From assembly GCA_025356695.1 (NCBI GenBank), contig JANXSE010000043.1:1-50049 (forward strand): DNA of 50,049 bases. The letters are read 5' to 3'. The translations under genes were made by a program, and so were the position numbers. The notes under the pieces are model-generated. The model searched no databases. It saw only the letters and a program-made list of their open reading frames with translations, and was not told the DNA's origin. Below are positions 24,331-35,058 of this stretch, piece by piece. The number at the start of each line of letters is the position of its first letter. Position 1 is the first letter of the stretch. This DNA is from Betaproteobacteria bacterium. Lineage in GTDB: Bacteria; Pseudomonadota; Gammaproteobacteria; Burkholderiales; SG8-41.

Positions 24331-25725
24331 ATGGCACACCCGTTTCGCATGAAAGCGATGCACGCAGTAATTTGCCTCTTTGGCGCACTGACGGCATTGG
24401 CACAGCAGCCGGCGCGCGCGCAGGCCGTAGAACAGACGCTGGGCAACGGCCTGCGCGTCATCGTCAAAGAGGACCATCGCGCACCCACCGTGGTGTCGAT
24501 GGTTTGGTACAAAGCCGGCAGTGTCGACGAGTTCAATGGCACCACCGGTGTGGCGCACGTGCTTGAACACATGATGTTCAAGGGCACGCGCGAGGTGCCA
24601 GGCGGCGAGTTTTCACGGATTGTTGCCGCCGCCGGTGGCCGCGAAAATGCGTTTACCTCGCGCGATTTCACCGGTTATCACCAGCAGCTGCACAAATCGC
24701 GCCTCGAACTTGCCTTCCGGCTCGAGGCTGACCGCATGGCCAATCTCGTCATCTCGAAAGAAGAGTTCGACAAAGAGATCAAGGTCGTCATGGAGGAGCG
24801 GCGCCTGCGCACCGAAGACCAGCCGCGCGGCGTGGTCAACGAGCAGCTGATGTCCGCCGTATTTACCGCACATCCCTACGGTCGCCCCGTCATCGGCTGG
24901 ATGAGCGATCTGCAAAACATGATTTATACCGATGCCCTGGATTGGTATAACCGTTGGTACGCGCCGAATAATGCGATCATTGTTGTCGCCGGTGACGTCG
25001 CGGCAAAAGACGTTTTCGCGCTGGCGGAAAAATACTTCGGCGCGCTCAAACCCAAGGTATTGCCGGCACGCAAACCGCAGGACGAACCGGCACAACGCGG
25101 CATGCGCCGTATTTCGGTGAAGGCGCCCGCGGAACTGCCAGCGCTGACCATGGCCTGGCGGGCCCCCGTTTTGCGCGACGTTGAAAACGAAACCGAGCCC
25201 TATGCATTGGAAATGCTGGCCGGGGTGCTCGATGGCAGTGACGCGGCGCGCCTGACCGGCACGCTGGTGCGCGAGGAGAAGATCGCCAACTCGGTCAACG
25301 CCGGGTACGACAACACACAGCGCGGCCCTGGCCTCTTCATGATTGCCGGTGTTCCGGCCACCGGGCGCACGGTCGACGAACTCGAACGCGCGGTGCGGCG
25401 CGAACTGGCGAAAGTCGTCGCCGACGGCGTCAGCGAAGAAGAACTCAAGCGCGTCAAGGCGCAGGTTATCGCCGGACAGGTGTTCGAGCGCGATTCAATT
25501 TTTTTCCAGGGCATGCAGATCGGTACGCTGGAGGTCGCCGGTTATCCGCATCGGACCATCGACATCATGCTGAAAAAGCTGCAGGCGGTGACGGCTGCCG
25601 AGGTGCAGGCCGTGGCGAAAAAATTTCTGATTGACGACAGCCTGACCATCGCCGTACTCGATCCACAGCCGGTTGAAGGCCGTAAGCCGGCACCGGCGCC
25701 GCAAGGAATCCGTCATGGGCAATAA
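24331..25725 (+). CDS. M16 family zinc peptidase (catalytic subunit)
   Basis: A 464-residue pitrilysin/processing-peptidase-like protein with a signal peptide (about 1-30, ending ARAQA). The inverted zinc motif HVLEH (His76, Glu79, His80) is intact, and a further zinc-ligand Glu lies in the following helical region (VVMEERRLRTED). It should be a periplasmic metalloprotease. AGGA at 24321-24324 supports the ATG at 24331. It overlaps the next gene, a second M16 protein without the zinc motif, suggesting a heterodimer like mitochondrial processing peptidase. Confidence 0.92.
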   Translation: MAHPFRMKAMHAVICLFGALTALAQQPARAQAVEQTLGNGLRVIVKEDHRAPTVVSMVWYKAGSVDEFNGTTGVAHVLEHMMFKGTREVPGGEFSRIVAAAGGRENAFTSRDFTGYHQQLHKSRLELAFRLEADRMANLVISKEEFDKEIKVVMEERRLRTEDQPRGVVNEQLMSAVFTAHPYGRPVIGWMSDLQNMIYTDALDWYNRWYAPNNAIIVVAGDVAAKDVFALAEKYFGALKPKVLPARKPQDEPAQRGMRRISVKAPAELPALTMAWRAPVLRDVENETEPYALEMLAGVLDGSDAARLTGTLVREEKIANSVNAGYDNTQRGPGLFMIAGVPATGRTVDELERAVRRELAKVVADGVSEEELKRVKAQVIAGQVFERDSIFFQGMQIGTLEVAGYPHRTIDIMLKKLQAVTAAEVQAVAKKFLIDDSLTIAVLDPQPVEGRKPAPAPQGIRHGQ

Positions 25726-27052
25726 ATTCGCTGCGGCACTGGCCGCGCTCGTCATGGCGCTGGCGGCGCTGCCCGCCGCGGCGCTACTGCCGATCCAGCA
25801 CTGGCAGACCAAAAGCGGCGCGCGCGTCTATTTTGTCGAAAGCCACGACCTGCCGATGCTTGACGTCAGCGTCGATTTTGCCGCCGGTTCGGTGCTCGAT
25901 ACGCCGAAAAAATCCGGTGTCGCCGGCATGACGCTTGGTTTGATGCGGCTGGGTGCCGGTGGATTATCGGAGAGCGAACTGTCGCGCCGCATGGCCGACA
26001 CCGGGGCGCAGCTCGCCAATCGTTTTGACGGCGACCGCAGCGGCCTTTCGCTGCGCACACTGACCAGCAAGGCGGAGTTGCAGCAGTCGCTCGATTTGTT
26101 TGCGCGCATCCTGCAGCGGCCTGAATTCCCGGCGGCGGTTCTTGAACGCGAAAAAGCACGCGCGGTCGGCGCCATCAAGGAGGCGGACACCAAGCCCGAA
26201 ACCCTCTTGAACCGCAATTTCAGCCGCATGATTTACGGCACGCATCCGTACGGGCTGCGCGGTTCCGGCGAAGCGGCGACGGTCGCCGGTATCACGCGCG
26301 AAGATCTCGAGCGTTTTCACCGGCGCTTTTATGCGGCCAAACGCGCGGTGGTCGCGATGATGGGCGATGTGACGCGCGAGCAGGCCGCGGCAATCGCCGA
26401 ACAACTGACCACCGGTTTACCCGAGGGCGAGCCGGTCGCGGCGCTGCCACCCGTCGCTTCGCTCGAACGCGCTGATACGCGCGTCGTTGCGCATCCGGCC
26501 ACGCAAAGCCATCTGCTGGTCGGTATGCCTGGCATCCGTCGCGACGATCCCGATTATTTTCCGCTCTACGTCGGCAATTACATCCTCGGCGGCGGCGGCT
26601 TCGTTTCGCGCATCACGGATGAAGTGCGCTCGAAACGGGGCCTCGCTTATTCCGCCTACAGTTATTTCATGCCGATGAAAGAGCGCGGCCCGTTCGTGAT
26701 CGGCCTGCAGACGCGGCGCGACCAGGCCGCCGAGGCGCTGGCGGTGGTGCGCGAAACGCTCGCCGAGTTTCTCGCCAAAGGCCCGACCGAGGACGAGTTG
26801 GGCAAAGCCAAACAGAACATCGTCGGCGGCTTTGCGCTGCGCATCGACAGCAACCGCAAGATCGTCGAGAACCTCGCCGCCATCGGTTTTTACGATTTGC
26901 CGCTGACCTATCTTGACGATTTCACGGTCAGCGTCGAGAAGGTCACGATCGACGACATCCGGCGCGCTTTTGCGCGGCATGTCGATCCGGCGCGCATGGT
27001 CACCGTGATCGTCGGTGCCGACGAAAACGCGGCCGCGGCGACGCCGAAGTAG
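25715..27052 (+). CDS. M16 family peptidase-like protein (non-catalytic partner)
   Basis: A 445-residue M16 protein with signal peptide (LAALVMALAALPAAALL). At the position of the zinc motif it has SGVAGMTLGLMRLG, so HxxEH is lost. The glycine-rich loop GNYILGGGGFVSRITDEVR, which binds substrate in M16 regulatory subunits, is kept. Most likely it forms the substrate-binding half of a dimer with the upstream catalytic protein. Start at ATG 25715, preceded by AAGGAA; it overlaps the upstream stop by 11 bases. Confidence 0.92.
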   Translation: MGNKFAAALAALVMALAALPAAALLPIQHWQTKSGARVYFVESHDLPMLDVSVDFAAGSVLDTPKKSGVAGMTLGLMRLGAGGLSESELSRRMADTGAQLANRFDGDRSGLSLRTLTSKAELQQSLDLFARILQRPEFPAAVLEREKARAVGAIKEADTKPETLLNRNFSRMIYGTHPYGLRGSGEAATVAGITREDLERFHRRFYAAKRAVVAMMGDVTREQAAAIAEQLTTGLPEGEPVAALPPVASLERADTRVVAHPATQSHLLVGMPGIRRDDPDYFPLYVGNYILGGGGFVSRITDEVRSKRGLAYSAYSYFMPMKERGPFVIGLQTRRDQAAEALAVVRETLAEFLAKGPTEDELGKAKQNIVGGFALRIDSNRKIVENLAAIGFYDLPLTYLDDFTVSVEKVTIDDIRRAFARHVDPARMVTVIVGADENAAAATPK

Positions 27053-27066
27053 GCGCGCCGACACAC

Positions 27067-28373
<1,307 letters not shown>

Positions 28374-28385
28374 CGGCAGGAATCC

Positions 28386-29204
28386 TCAGCGCGCCTGGCA
28401 GCGCGGACAGTAAAAGGTCGAGCGCTGCCCCAGGACCAGGCTGCGGATCGGGCTGCCGCAGACAAGACAGGGTTTGCCGGCGCGGTCATAGACCGAAAAA
28501 TTGTTCTGAAAATAACCGGCTTCGCCTTTGGAGTTGACATAGTCGCGCAGGCTCGAACCGCCGGCCTTGATGGCGTCGGCCAATACTTCGCGCACGGTCT
28601 GCACCAGCGTGGCGCATCGCGCCGGCCCGAGCCGGCGCGCCGGCAGTTTCGGATTGATGCGCGCGCGGAACAAGGCCTCGCTGGCGTAGATGTTGCCGAC
28701 GCCGGCTACCAGGTGACTGTCCATCAACGTCGTTTTGATGGCGCCGCTGCGCGCGCGGGTTTCTTGGTAAAGCTGCTGCGCATTGAAGGCGTCCGAAAAC
28801 GGCTCGGGGCCGATATCACGCAGCAGTTTGTGCGTGAGCGGATCGCCGCGCTGCCACAGCACCAGGCCGAAGCGGCGCGGGTCGCGATAGCGCACGATGT
28901 TGCCATTGTCGAGTGCGAGATCGAAGTGGTCGTGTTTGGCGGGCGCCGTGTCTTTTGTCACCACCCACAGGCGCCCGGACATGCCCAGATGCACGATCAG
29001 CGTGCCATCTCCGGCGCGAAACAACAGGTATTTGCCGCGACGCTCAAGTGCGTCGATGTGCCGGCCGGTGAGCATGCGCGCCAGTTCGCGCGGCACTGGC
29101 TGGCGCAGTGAACGGTTGCGCACGACCACGCCGCTGACGGTGGCGCCACGCACCAGCGGTTCGAGACCGCGCCGCGTGGTTTCGACCTCGGGCAATTCCG
29201 GCAT
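28386..29204 (-). CDS. mutM: Formamidopyrimidine-DNA glycosylase MutM (Fpg)
   Basis: A 272-residue bifunctional glycosylase/AP lyase. PELPEVETTRRGLEP provides the catalytic proline (after Met removal) and glutamate. The helix-two-turn-helix region includes LMDSHLVAGVGNIYASEALFRARI, and the C-terminal zinc finger is CLVCGSPI...YCPRCQ. It removes oxidised purines such as 8-oxoguanine. It starts two bases after the DUF4340 stop, so it is probably expressed as the last gene of the ABC transporter operon. Confidence 0.96.
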   Translation of the reverse strand: MPELPEVETTRRGLEPLVRGATVSGVVVRNRSLRQPVPRELARMLTGRHIDALERRGKYLLFRAGDGTLIVHLGMSGRLWVVTKDTAPAKHDHFDLALDNGNIVRYRDPRRFGLVLWQRGDPLTHKLLRDIGPEPFSDAFNAQQLYQETRARSGAIKTTLMDSHLVAGVGNIYASEALFRARINPKLPARRLGPARCATLVQTVREVLADAIKAGGSSLRDYVNSKGEAGYFQNNFSVYDRAGKPCLVCGSPIRSLVLGQRSTFYCPRCQAR

Positions 29205-29206
29205 GA

Positions 29207-30076
29207 TTATTTTGTCGGTGGCGGGGCCGCCGGAGCGGCTGCGGGCGGCGTCAGCAGGCGTGTGGCGGTATCTGCGGCCATCACATATTCAAAAGGCTCG
29301 TCGTCGCGCGCCAGCACCGTGTTGGCGCCGCGCTCGAGGATTTTGACGGCGACGGCCTTGCCGTTTTTTAAACGCACGTTCAGCACGGCGAGCGGCTTAC
29401 GCTGCGTCGGCGCCTGTATGCCGAGCGCGCTGGCGAGTCGCCATTGATCGACCCAGCGGTTGATATCGTCGGGGCCGGCCTCGGTTTTCGCCGCGCCGGC
29501 CGCCGCCATTTTCAGTGTCCATTTCGTGTCGAACTGTTCGACCTTGAATGTACCCAGATCGAAACCGACCGGCGCTTCGTTTGCAGCAAACAACTGTTTG
29601 CTGACAAGGTTGAACGCACTCTTGGGCAGCGCCGCGCCATAACGCAGCGGCAACAGGTAAACGGCGTCGCCGCTCAGCACATACTGTTCGCGGCTCATTT
29701 CATTGGTGGCACCGAAACTGAAATTCTGACTGCCGATTTTGACGCGCGCATATGGTTCGCTGAGTCCGTAGCGCGCAAGACCTGTAGCCGGGAAACGCGT
29801 GTTCGATTTTGCGTCGAGCAGTTCAAGCAGGCGCTGCACCTGGAAGGCATCGGCGCGTGCCTTGAGCGGCGCGGTCATCCGCCAATCGGTGCCGGTGCGC
29901 TCAAGTGCGAACGGTGCCGCGGTGCCGATGGCCAGTTCGATGGCCTTGACCTCGGCCGCTTTCAGTGCCGACAGCGGGTGGGAGGGTTCGTTGCCCGATG
30001 GCTTGTACCACGCCACCAGCCCGAGCACGATGATCGCAACGAGCAGGCCGGCATTGATCAGCAGGCTTTTCTTCAT
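29207..30076 (-). CDS. DUF4340 domain-containing membrane-anchored protein
   Basis: A 289-residue protein with an N-terminal membrane helix (SLLINAGLLVAIIVLGLVAWY) followed by a beta-rich periplasmic region. LERTGTDWRMTAPLKARADAFQVQRLLELL is the DUF4340 repeat motif; a second, weaker repeat follows at about residues 145-240. The tail is Pro/Ala-rich. It is coupled to the GldG-like gene by ATGA (start ATG at 30076; an in-frame GTG lies 18 bases upstream). Members accompany GldG-type ABC transporters; no activity has been assigned. Confidence 0.85.
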   Translation of the reverse strand: MKKSLLINAGLLVAIIVLGLVAWYKPSGNEPSHPLSALKAAEVKAIELAIGTAAPFALERTGTDWRMTAPLKARADAFQVQRLLELLDAKSNTRFPATGLARYGLSEPYARVKIGSQNFSFGATNEMSREQYVLSGDAVYLLPLRYGAALPKSAFNLVSKQLFAANEAPVGFDLGTFKVEQFDTKWTLKMAAAGAAKTEAGPDDINRWVDQWRLASALGIQAPTQRKPLAVLNVRLKNGKAVAVKILERGANTVLARDDEPFEYVMAADTATRLLTPPAAAPAAPPPTK

Positions 30077-31422
30077 CCCTTGCGACGGCGCCACCAGATC
30101 ATCACGCCAATCGCCGCAAACGTGAGTGGCAGGAATACGAAATAACCGAAGAGCAGGAAATACTGCGAGGCACGCCCGAGCTCAAGGCTGCTGTCGACAG
30201 TCGCGCGCGGTTGCAGCGTGATCATCGCGTCGTCGCCGGCGAGCCAGTTGACCATGTTCATGCCGAGGTCGAGATTGCCGCCGTTACCGAGAAACTGGTT
30301 GGCGAGAAAACCGCCGTTGCCGACCACGACGACGCGTTGCGCGCGGTCGTTGACGGCGCGCTCCAGCGCCAGCGCAATCGTCACCGGCCCCGGAATGTCG
30401 CGGCCTTTGTCAAAGCCGATCTTGTCGTCGAGCTTGCCCATTTCGACCCAGCCGCGCGGCGCGACGTCGATCAGCCGCGTGACGCGCCAGTCGCGCCCTT
30501 CGTTGGCGCCGATCTGGCGCGCAAACGGGAACACCGTGTTGAGGGTGAAGTTGTCGGTGATTGCATGACGCCCGTAACCGGCGCCAATGGCGACCGCCGG
30601 CGATGCGTTCAGGCGCGCCGCGTCGGGATCGACCACGGTGCCGGGCCCGAGCACCAGACCGAGTTGTTCCGCAACCGGTTGCAGGCCGCGCAGCGGTTCC
30701 TGATCGATCAGCCACAGCAGATTGCCGCCGTTTTGCACGAATTGGCGGATCTTCTGCACCTCGGCCGGCTGCAGATCGACCTGCGGTGTGGCGACCAGCA
30801 GCAGGCTTGCATTGGCGGGCACTTCAGGCGCGATAGCCAGATTCAGGCTGTTGGTCTGGAACCCCTTCGCATTGAGTTGTTTGCCGAATTCGCCGAGGTC
30901 GTGGTTGGCTGCGCCATTGAGCCGGCGTTCACCATGGCCTTCGAGCGACATCATCAGGCGCTCGCCGGCGCGCATCAAACGCATCAGTGCGTTGATGAAA
31001 GTCTGCTCGTTGTAATTGGTGAGATGTTCTTTCTTCGAGCCGTATTCGATGATGGCTTCACCCGGCATGCGGATGCCGGCAGCCTGCGCGAGCTTGGGTT
31101 CTTCGCGCGGATCGACGAAGCTGACCGTAATGTCGGTTTTCACGCGTTGATACGGCGTGAAGAAATCGCGCAGCTGTTTGCGCAGGTCGCCGCGCACGTC
31201 CTGCTGCGTGGCGTAGATGGTGATTTTTACCGGCTCGGCCAGTTTGCCGAGCACGTCGCGCGCCTGCTGCGACAGCGTGTTGCGGCCGTTTTGCGTGACG
31301 TCGCGCACGACGCGGTATTCCTGCGCAAAATAGGCGAGCAGCGCGGTGAAGGCGACGAGCAGGACGACGAAGAGGCCGTTCTGGGCGAGCATTTGCAAAC
31401 GCAGTCTGGTGTTGGCGTGCAT
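30073..31422 (-). CDS. GldG-like auxiliary protein of an ABC transporter
   Basis: About 449 residues: N-terminal membrane helix (LFVVLLVAFTALLAYF), a large periplasmic domain of the ABC_transp_aux/GldG type (EPVKITIYATQQDVRGDLRKQLRDFFTPYQRV; LLLVATPQVDLQPAEVQKIRQFVQNGGNLLWLID) and a C-terminal helix (FFLLFGYFVFLPLTFAAIGVMIWW). ATG at 31422 was chosen because it is close to the permease stop at 31430; the frame extends to an ATG at 31449. In Bacteroidetes GldG works with GldA/GldF in gliding; in proteobacteria the substrate is unknown. Confidence 0.85.
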   Translation of the reverse strand: MHANTRLRLQMLAQNGLFVVLLVAFTALLAYFAQEYRVVRDVTQNGRNTLSQQARDVLGKLAEPVKITIYATQQDVRGDLRKQLRDFFTPYQRVKTDITVSFVDPREEPKLAQAAGIRMPGEAIIEYGSKKEHLTNYNEQTFINALMRLMRAGERLMMSLEGHGERRLNGAANHDLGEFGKQLNAKGFQTNSLNLAIAPEVPANASLLLVATPQVDLQPAEVQKIRQFVQNGGNLLWLIDQEPLRGLQPVAEQLGLVLGPGTVVDPDAARLNASPAVAIGAGYGRHAITDNFTLNTVFPFARQIGANEGRDWRVTRLIDVAPRGWVEMGKLDDKIGFDKGRDIPGPVTIALALERAVNDRAQRVVVVGNGGFLANQFLGNGGNLDLGMNMVNWLAGDDAMITLQPRATVDSSLELGRASQYFLLFGYFVFLPLTFAAIGVMIWWRRRKG

Positions 31423-31429
31423 ATCTGCG

Positions 31430-32197
31430 TCAGCCCAGACGTGCCGCATCGAGGCGGCGGATCGACAGAATGAGAAAGACCACGGTGAGCATCACCATGC
31501 AGGCGATGCTGTAGCTGTCGAGTGTGCCTTTGGCGAAGGACTCGAAATTCTTCAGCGGCGAGAGCACCTGCGCCAGCGCAGCGGGCACCGTCCAGCCGCG
31601 TTCGCGTAAACCGTCGCTGGCGGTTTCACCCGTCAGCAGCATGCCGAGCAGCAGACTGAAGGCGATGATGGCCGCCGAAATCGGCTGCGCCGTCAGGCAC
31701 GAGGCGTAGAGCGCGACTGCGGCGAAGCAGGCGGCGAGCAGGGCGACGCCGCCGATCACGCTGGCGAGCAGGCCGAAATCAAGGCTGCCACCGGCGAGCA
31801 GCGCCAGCGGCATCAGTGTGGTGACGCCGACGATCAGCAGCAGAAAAACCATCAGGCCGGCAAATTTGCCGAGGATGATTTCGGTCATCGACAGCGGCGC
31901 CGAGATCAGCAGCACCATGGTCTGGTTGCGCCGCTCTTCGGCGATCAGGCGCATCGCCAGCAGCGGCACTGCGAAGAGCATGATGACGGCGCAGGTCGCA
32001 TATACCGGCACCACCACCAGCTCAGTGACGCCCGGCGGATTCGGCGCCTGCATCAACTGCGGCTGGATCTGCATAAAGTCATCGAGCCGTTTGAGAAAGC
32101 CAAATGAAAGGATCAATTGCAGCAGGGTGAGGACGATCCACGCCAGCGGCGAGGAGAACAGCGCCTTGAGTTCCTTGCCTGCGATCGTATTGATCAT
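31430..32197 (-). CDS. ABC transporter permease (GldF/ABC-2 type)
   Basis: About 255 residues with six hydrophobic segments (for example VVPVYATCAVIMLFAVPLLAM and FAGLMVFLLLIVGVTTLMPLALLAGG). EERRNQTMVLLISAPLSMTEIILGKF is the ABC-2 motif shared with GldF and NosY-like permeases. The start is ATG at 32197, overlapping the ATPase stop by ATGA. It would form the membrane channel or lever together with the adjacent ATPase. Confidence 0.9.
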   Translation of the reverse strand: MINTIAGKELKALFSSPLAWIVLTLLQLILSFGFLKRLDDFMQIQPQLMQAPNPPGVTELVVVPVYATCAVIMLFAVPLLAMRLIAEERRNQTMVLLISAPLSMTEIILGKFAGLMVFLLLIVGVTTLMPLALLAGGSLDFGLLASVIGGVALLAACFAAVALYASCLTAQPISAAIIAFSLLLGMLLTGETASDGLRERGWTVPAALAQVLSPLKNFESFAKGTLDSYSIACMVMLTVVFLILSIRRLDAARLG

Positions 32198-33141
32198 GTC
32201 GCAGCCTCGTCTTTTTGCGTAAGCTGCACAAAAACCTCCTCGACGCTGGTTTGCGCCGGTACCAGCTGAAACAGTCCCCACGATTCTTCCACCGCGCGGC
32301 GTACCAGCGCGTCGGTCGGGTCCGACTTGTCATCGAAGCTCAGGCGGAAAATATGTTCACCATCCGCATCGACGCGCGCGACACCCGGTATCGATGCCAG
32401 CACGCCGGCGGCCGGCGGATGGCGCAGTCCGACGTGAACGATGCGGCCGCCGTGAAATTTTTTGAGGCCGTCGATGGTGTCGGCAAACACGGTTTTGCCG
32501 TGATGCAGAATGACCACGCGGTCGCACACGCTTTCGACTTCCGGCAGGATGTGCGTCGACAAAATCACGCTGCGGTCGCGACCGAGTGTGCGGATGAGAT
32601 TACGGATTTCGCGGATCTGGTTCGGGTCGAGGCCGACGGTCGGTTCGTCGAGTATCACGAGGTCGGGCCGGTGCACGATGGCCTGCGCGATGCCGACGCG
32701 CTGTTGGTAACCTTTGGACAGTGTGCCGACGAGTTTTTTCGACACCTCGGCGAGACCGCAGCTCGACAACGCTTCGCCGACCGCCGCCTGCCGTTCGCTT
32801 TTCGGCACGCGATGCAAGCGCGCCGCCAGATCGACGTACTCGCCGACGGTGAGTTCGCGGTAGAGCGGCGGCGTTTCCGGCAGGTAACCGATGTGTGCCT
32901 TTGCCGCCGACGGTTTGTCCAGCAGATCGATGCCGCAGATGGTGATTGAACCGGCCGACGGTGCGAGATTGCCCGTCAACATCTGCATGGTGGTTGTTTT
33001 GCCCGCACCATTGGGGCCGAGAAAGCCGAGGATTTCGCCGCGTTTCAATTCGAGGGTGACGCCATCGACGACAGTGTGCGCGCCAAACCGGCGTAAAAGC
33101 CCTTGGGCCGAAACGGTAATCTCAGTGGTCGTTGCAGTCAT
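32194..33141 (-). CDS. ABC transporter ATP-binding protein (GldA-like)
   Basis: A 315-residue ATPase. Walker A GPNGAGKT (residues 42-49), signature LSKGYQQR, Walker B LVILDEPTVGLD and the H-loop ILSTHILPEVE are complete. An extra C-terminal domain of about 90 residues (GGRIVHVGLRHPPAAGVLASIPGV onward) is typical of ABC-2/GldA exporters. It leads a minus-strand operon: ATPase, permease, GldG-like, DUF4340, mutM. About 138 bp separate it from the divergent TPR gene. Confidence 0.92.
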   Translation of the reverse strand: MTATTTEITVSAQGLLRRFGAHTVVDGVTLELKRGEILGFLGPNGAGKTTTMQMLTGNLAPSAGSITICGIDLLDKPSAAKAHIGYLPETPPLYRELTVGEYVDLAARLHRVPKSERQAAVGEALSSCGLAEVSKKLVGTLSKGYQQRVGIAQAIVHRPDLVILDEPTVGLDPNQIREIRNLIRTLGRDRSVILSTHILPEVESVCDRVVILHHGKTVFADTIDGLKKFHGGRIVHVGLRHPPAAGVLASIPGVARVDADGEHIFRLSFDDKSDPTDALVRRAVEESWGLFQLVPAQTSVEEVFVQLTQKDEAAT

Positions 33142-33279
33142 GCAATTTTTGGAAGCGCGCAGCGGCGCGGGTTCTCGCTTGTGGCGGGCGTCAAATATAC
33201 CTAATATGCGATGGTTTATGAAGAACTTGCTGGATAATATTCACTCCAAATCGAGTCGGGCTCCATTCCCGCACACCCA

Positions 33280-35034
33280 ATGAAGATAACTCGCACCATT
33301 TTGCCGGCACTGACCGCTTTGTTTGCCGCTTGCGCGCAACAACCGGTGCAACAAGGCGATGCGCAGTCCGACGCCGCGGCCAAGCCGCCCGCGGTCAAAC
33401 CGCGCGTGGTGGCGCGGGCGCCGTCGAGCGATCCCGCGCTGCCCAAACTCGAAATGAGCCAGGCAATCTTGTTCAGACTGCTGCTGGCCGACATTGCCTT
33501 GCAGCGCGGGCAGGTCAATGTGGCAGTGCAGGCTTATCTCGAACTGTCGCGTGAGACGCGTGACCCGCGCATTGCGCAGCGGGCCACCGAGGCGGCATGG
33601 AATGCGCGTTTTGTCGGCGCGGCGATCGAGGCAGCCGGCATCTGGCTGGGTGCCGATCCGGAATCGCAGCAGGCGCGCCAGGTGCTGGCGGCGTTGCTGA
33701 TCAACCAGGCGCGACTGGCTGATGCGCAACCGCATCTCGAGAAGTCGCTGGCGGCCGACAAGGAGAATGCGGGACAAAGTTTCATGCAGTTGAACGCGTT
33801 GCTGGCGCGGCATCCGGACAAGGCGGCGGTGTTGCAACTGACACAAAATCTCGCCAAACCCTATCCCAAACTGCCCGAGGCGCATTTCAGCATCGCGCAG
33901 GCGGCCGCGGGCGCCGGCCAGCCGGTGCTGGCGTTGACCGAGGCGCGCGAAGCGCTGCGCCTGAAACCGGATTGGGAACAGGCGGCGCTGTTGACCGGCG
34001 GCCTTCTGCAGCAGAGCAAATCCAATGGCGAGGCGGCGGCGTATTTCGAGGATTTTCTGAAGCGTTATCCGCGCGCAATGGACGTGCGACTGAACTACGC
34101 GCGTTTGCTGGTCTCCGAAAAGAAATACACCGAGGCGCGCGGCGAGTTCCAGAACCTGCTCAAGGAGTTTCCGGACAATGCCGATGTCGCGCTGGCAGTC
34201 GGTCTGCTGTCGCTGCAGCTCGGCGATTTCGAGACTGCCGAAACGCAACTGCTGCGCGCCCTTGAAAACAATTACAAGGACCCGGACGCGGTGCGGTTTT
34301 ACCTCGGCCAGGCCAATGAAGAGCGCAAGCGTTTCGACGAGGCGCTGCAATGGTACGGCAGCGTCACCGGCGGCGACCAGTTTGTCCCATCGCGCGCGCG
34401 TTATGCCGGCGTGCTCGTCAAGCAGGGCCGCATGGCCGATGCGCGCACGTATCTGCAGGAGGCCGGACGCAATGCGCCCGAGCGTTTGCAGTTCATCATG
34501 GTCGAAGCGCAGGTGCTGCGTGACGCCGGTGATTTCCGCGGCGCCTTTGATTTGCTGGGCCGCGCGGCTGAGGCGAACCCGAATTCGGCGGAAATTCTCT
34601 ACGACTACGCCATGCTGGCAGAGAAAGTCGAGCGTTTCGACGTGCTCGAAACGAGCCTGCGCAAGGTCATCCAGATCAAGCCCGATCACGCGCATGCTTA
34701 CAACGCGCTCGGTTATACGCTGGCCGACCGCAATCTGCGTTTGCAGGAATCCTATACGCTGATCGAGCAGGGGCTGAAGCTGGCACCCGAGGATCCTTTC
34801 ATCCTCGACAGCATGGGCTGGGTGCTGTATCGCATGGGCCAGAACGACACGGCGCTGACCTTTTTGAAGCGCGCCTACGAAATTCGCGCCGACGCTGAAA
34901 TTGCCGCGCACTACGGCGAGGTGCTGTGGGTGGCCGGCAAACAGGACGAAGCGCGCAAGGTCTGGAGCGGTGCGTTGAAGCAGAGCCCCGCCAACGAACT
35001 GCTGCTGGCAACGGTCAAGAAGTTCTCGCCGTAA
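33280..35034 (+). CDS. TPR-repeat lipoprotein
   Basis: A 584-residue protein with a lipobox FAAC (Cys18) and about a dozen TPR-like helical pairs from about residue 60 to the end, for example DVRLNYARLLVSEKKYTEAR and HAYNALGYTLADRNLRLQES. The last repeats (DPFILDSMGWVLYRMGQNDTAL, AHYGEVLWVAGKQDEARKVW) resemble a family regularly found just before lolB and ispE in betaproteobacteria. Its precise job is unknown; it likely scaffolds outer-membrane assembly. Upstream 33142-33279 holds a GATAAT hexamer at 33233-33238 but no good -35. Confidence 0.85.
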   Translation: MKITRTILPALTALFAACAQQPVQQGDAQSDAAAKPPAVKPRVVARAPSSDPALPKLEMSQAILFRLLLADIALQRGQVNVAVQAYLELSRETRDPRIAQRATEAAWNARFVGAAIEAAGIWLGADPESQQARQVLAALLINQARLADAQPHLEKSLAADKENAGQSFMQLNALLARHPDKAAVLQLTQNLAKPYPKLPEAHFSIAQAAAGAGQPVLALTEAREALRLKPDWEQAALLTGGLLQQSKSNGEAAAYFEDFLKRYPRAMDVRLNYARLLVSEKKYTEARGEFQNLLKEFPDNADVALAVGLLSLQLGDFETAETQLLRALENNYKDPDAVRFYLGQANEERKRFDEALQWYGSVTGGDQFVPSRARYAGVLVKQGRMADARTYLQEAGRNAPERLQFIMVEAQVLRDAGDFRGAFDLLGRAAEANPNSAEILYDYAMLAEKVERFDVLETSLRKVIQIKPDHAHAYNALGYTLADRNLRLQESYTLIEQGLKLAPEDPFILDSMGWVLYRMGQNDTALTFLKRAYEIRADAEIAAHYGEVLWVAGKQDEARKVWSGALKQSPANELLLATVKKFSP

Positions 35035-35058
35035 TACCGGCAGGCGCCGGTTTTCATC

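Noticed and set aside
33241..34911. Minus-strand open frame of about 556 codons opposite the TPR lipoprotein
   Set aside because: Arg/Gln/Leu-rich shadow of a repetitive TPR gene; no start signal or family content.
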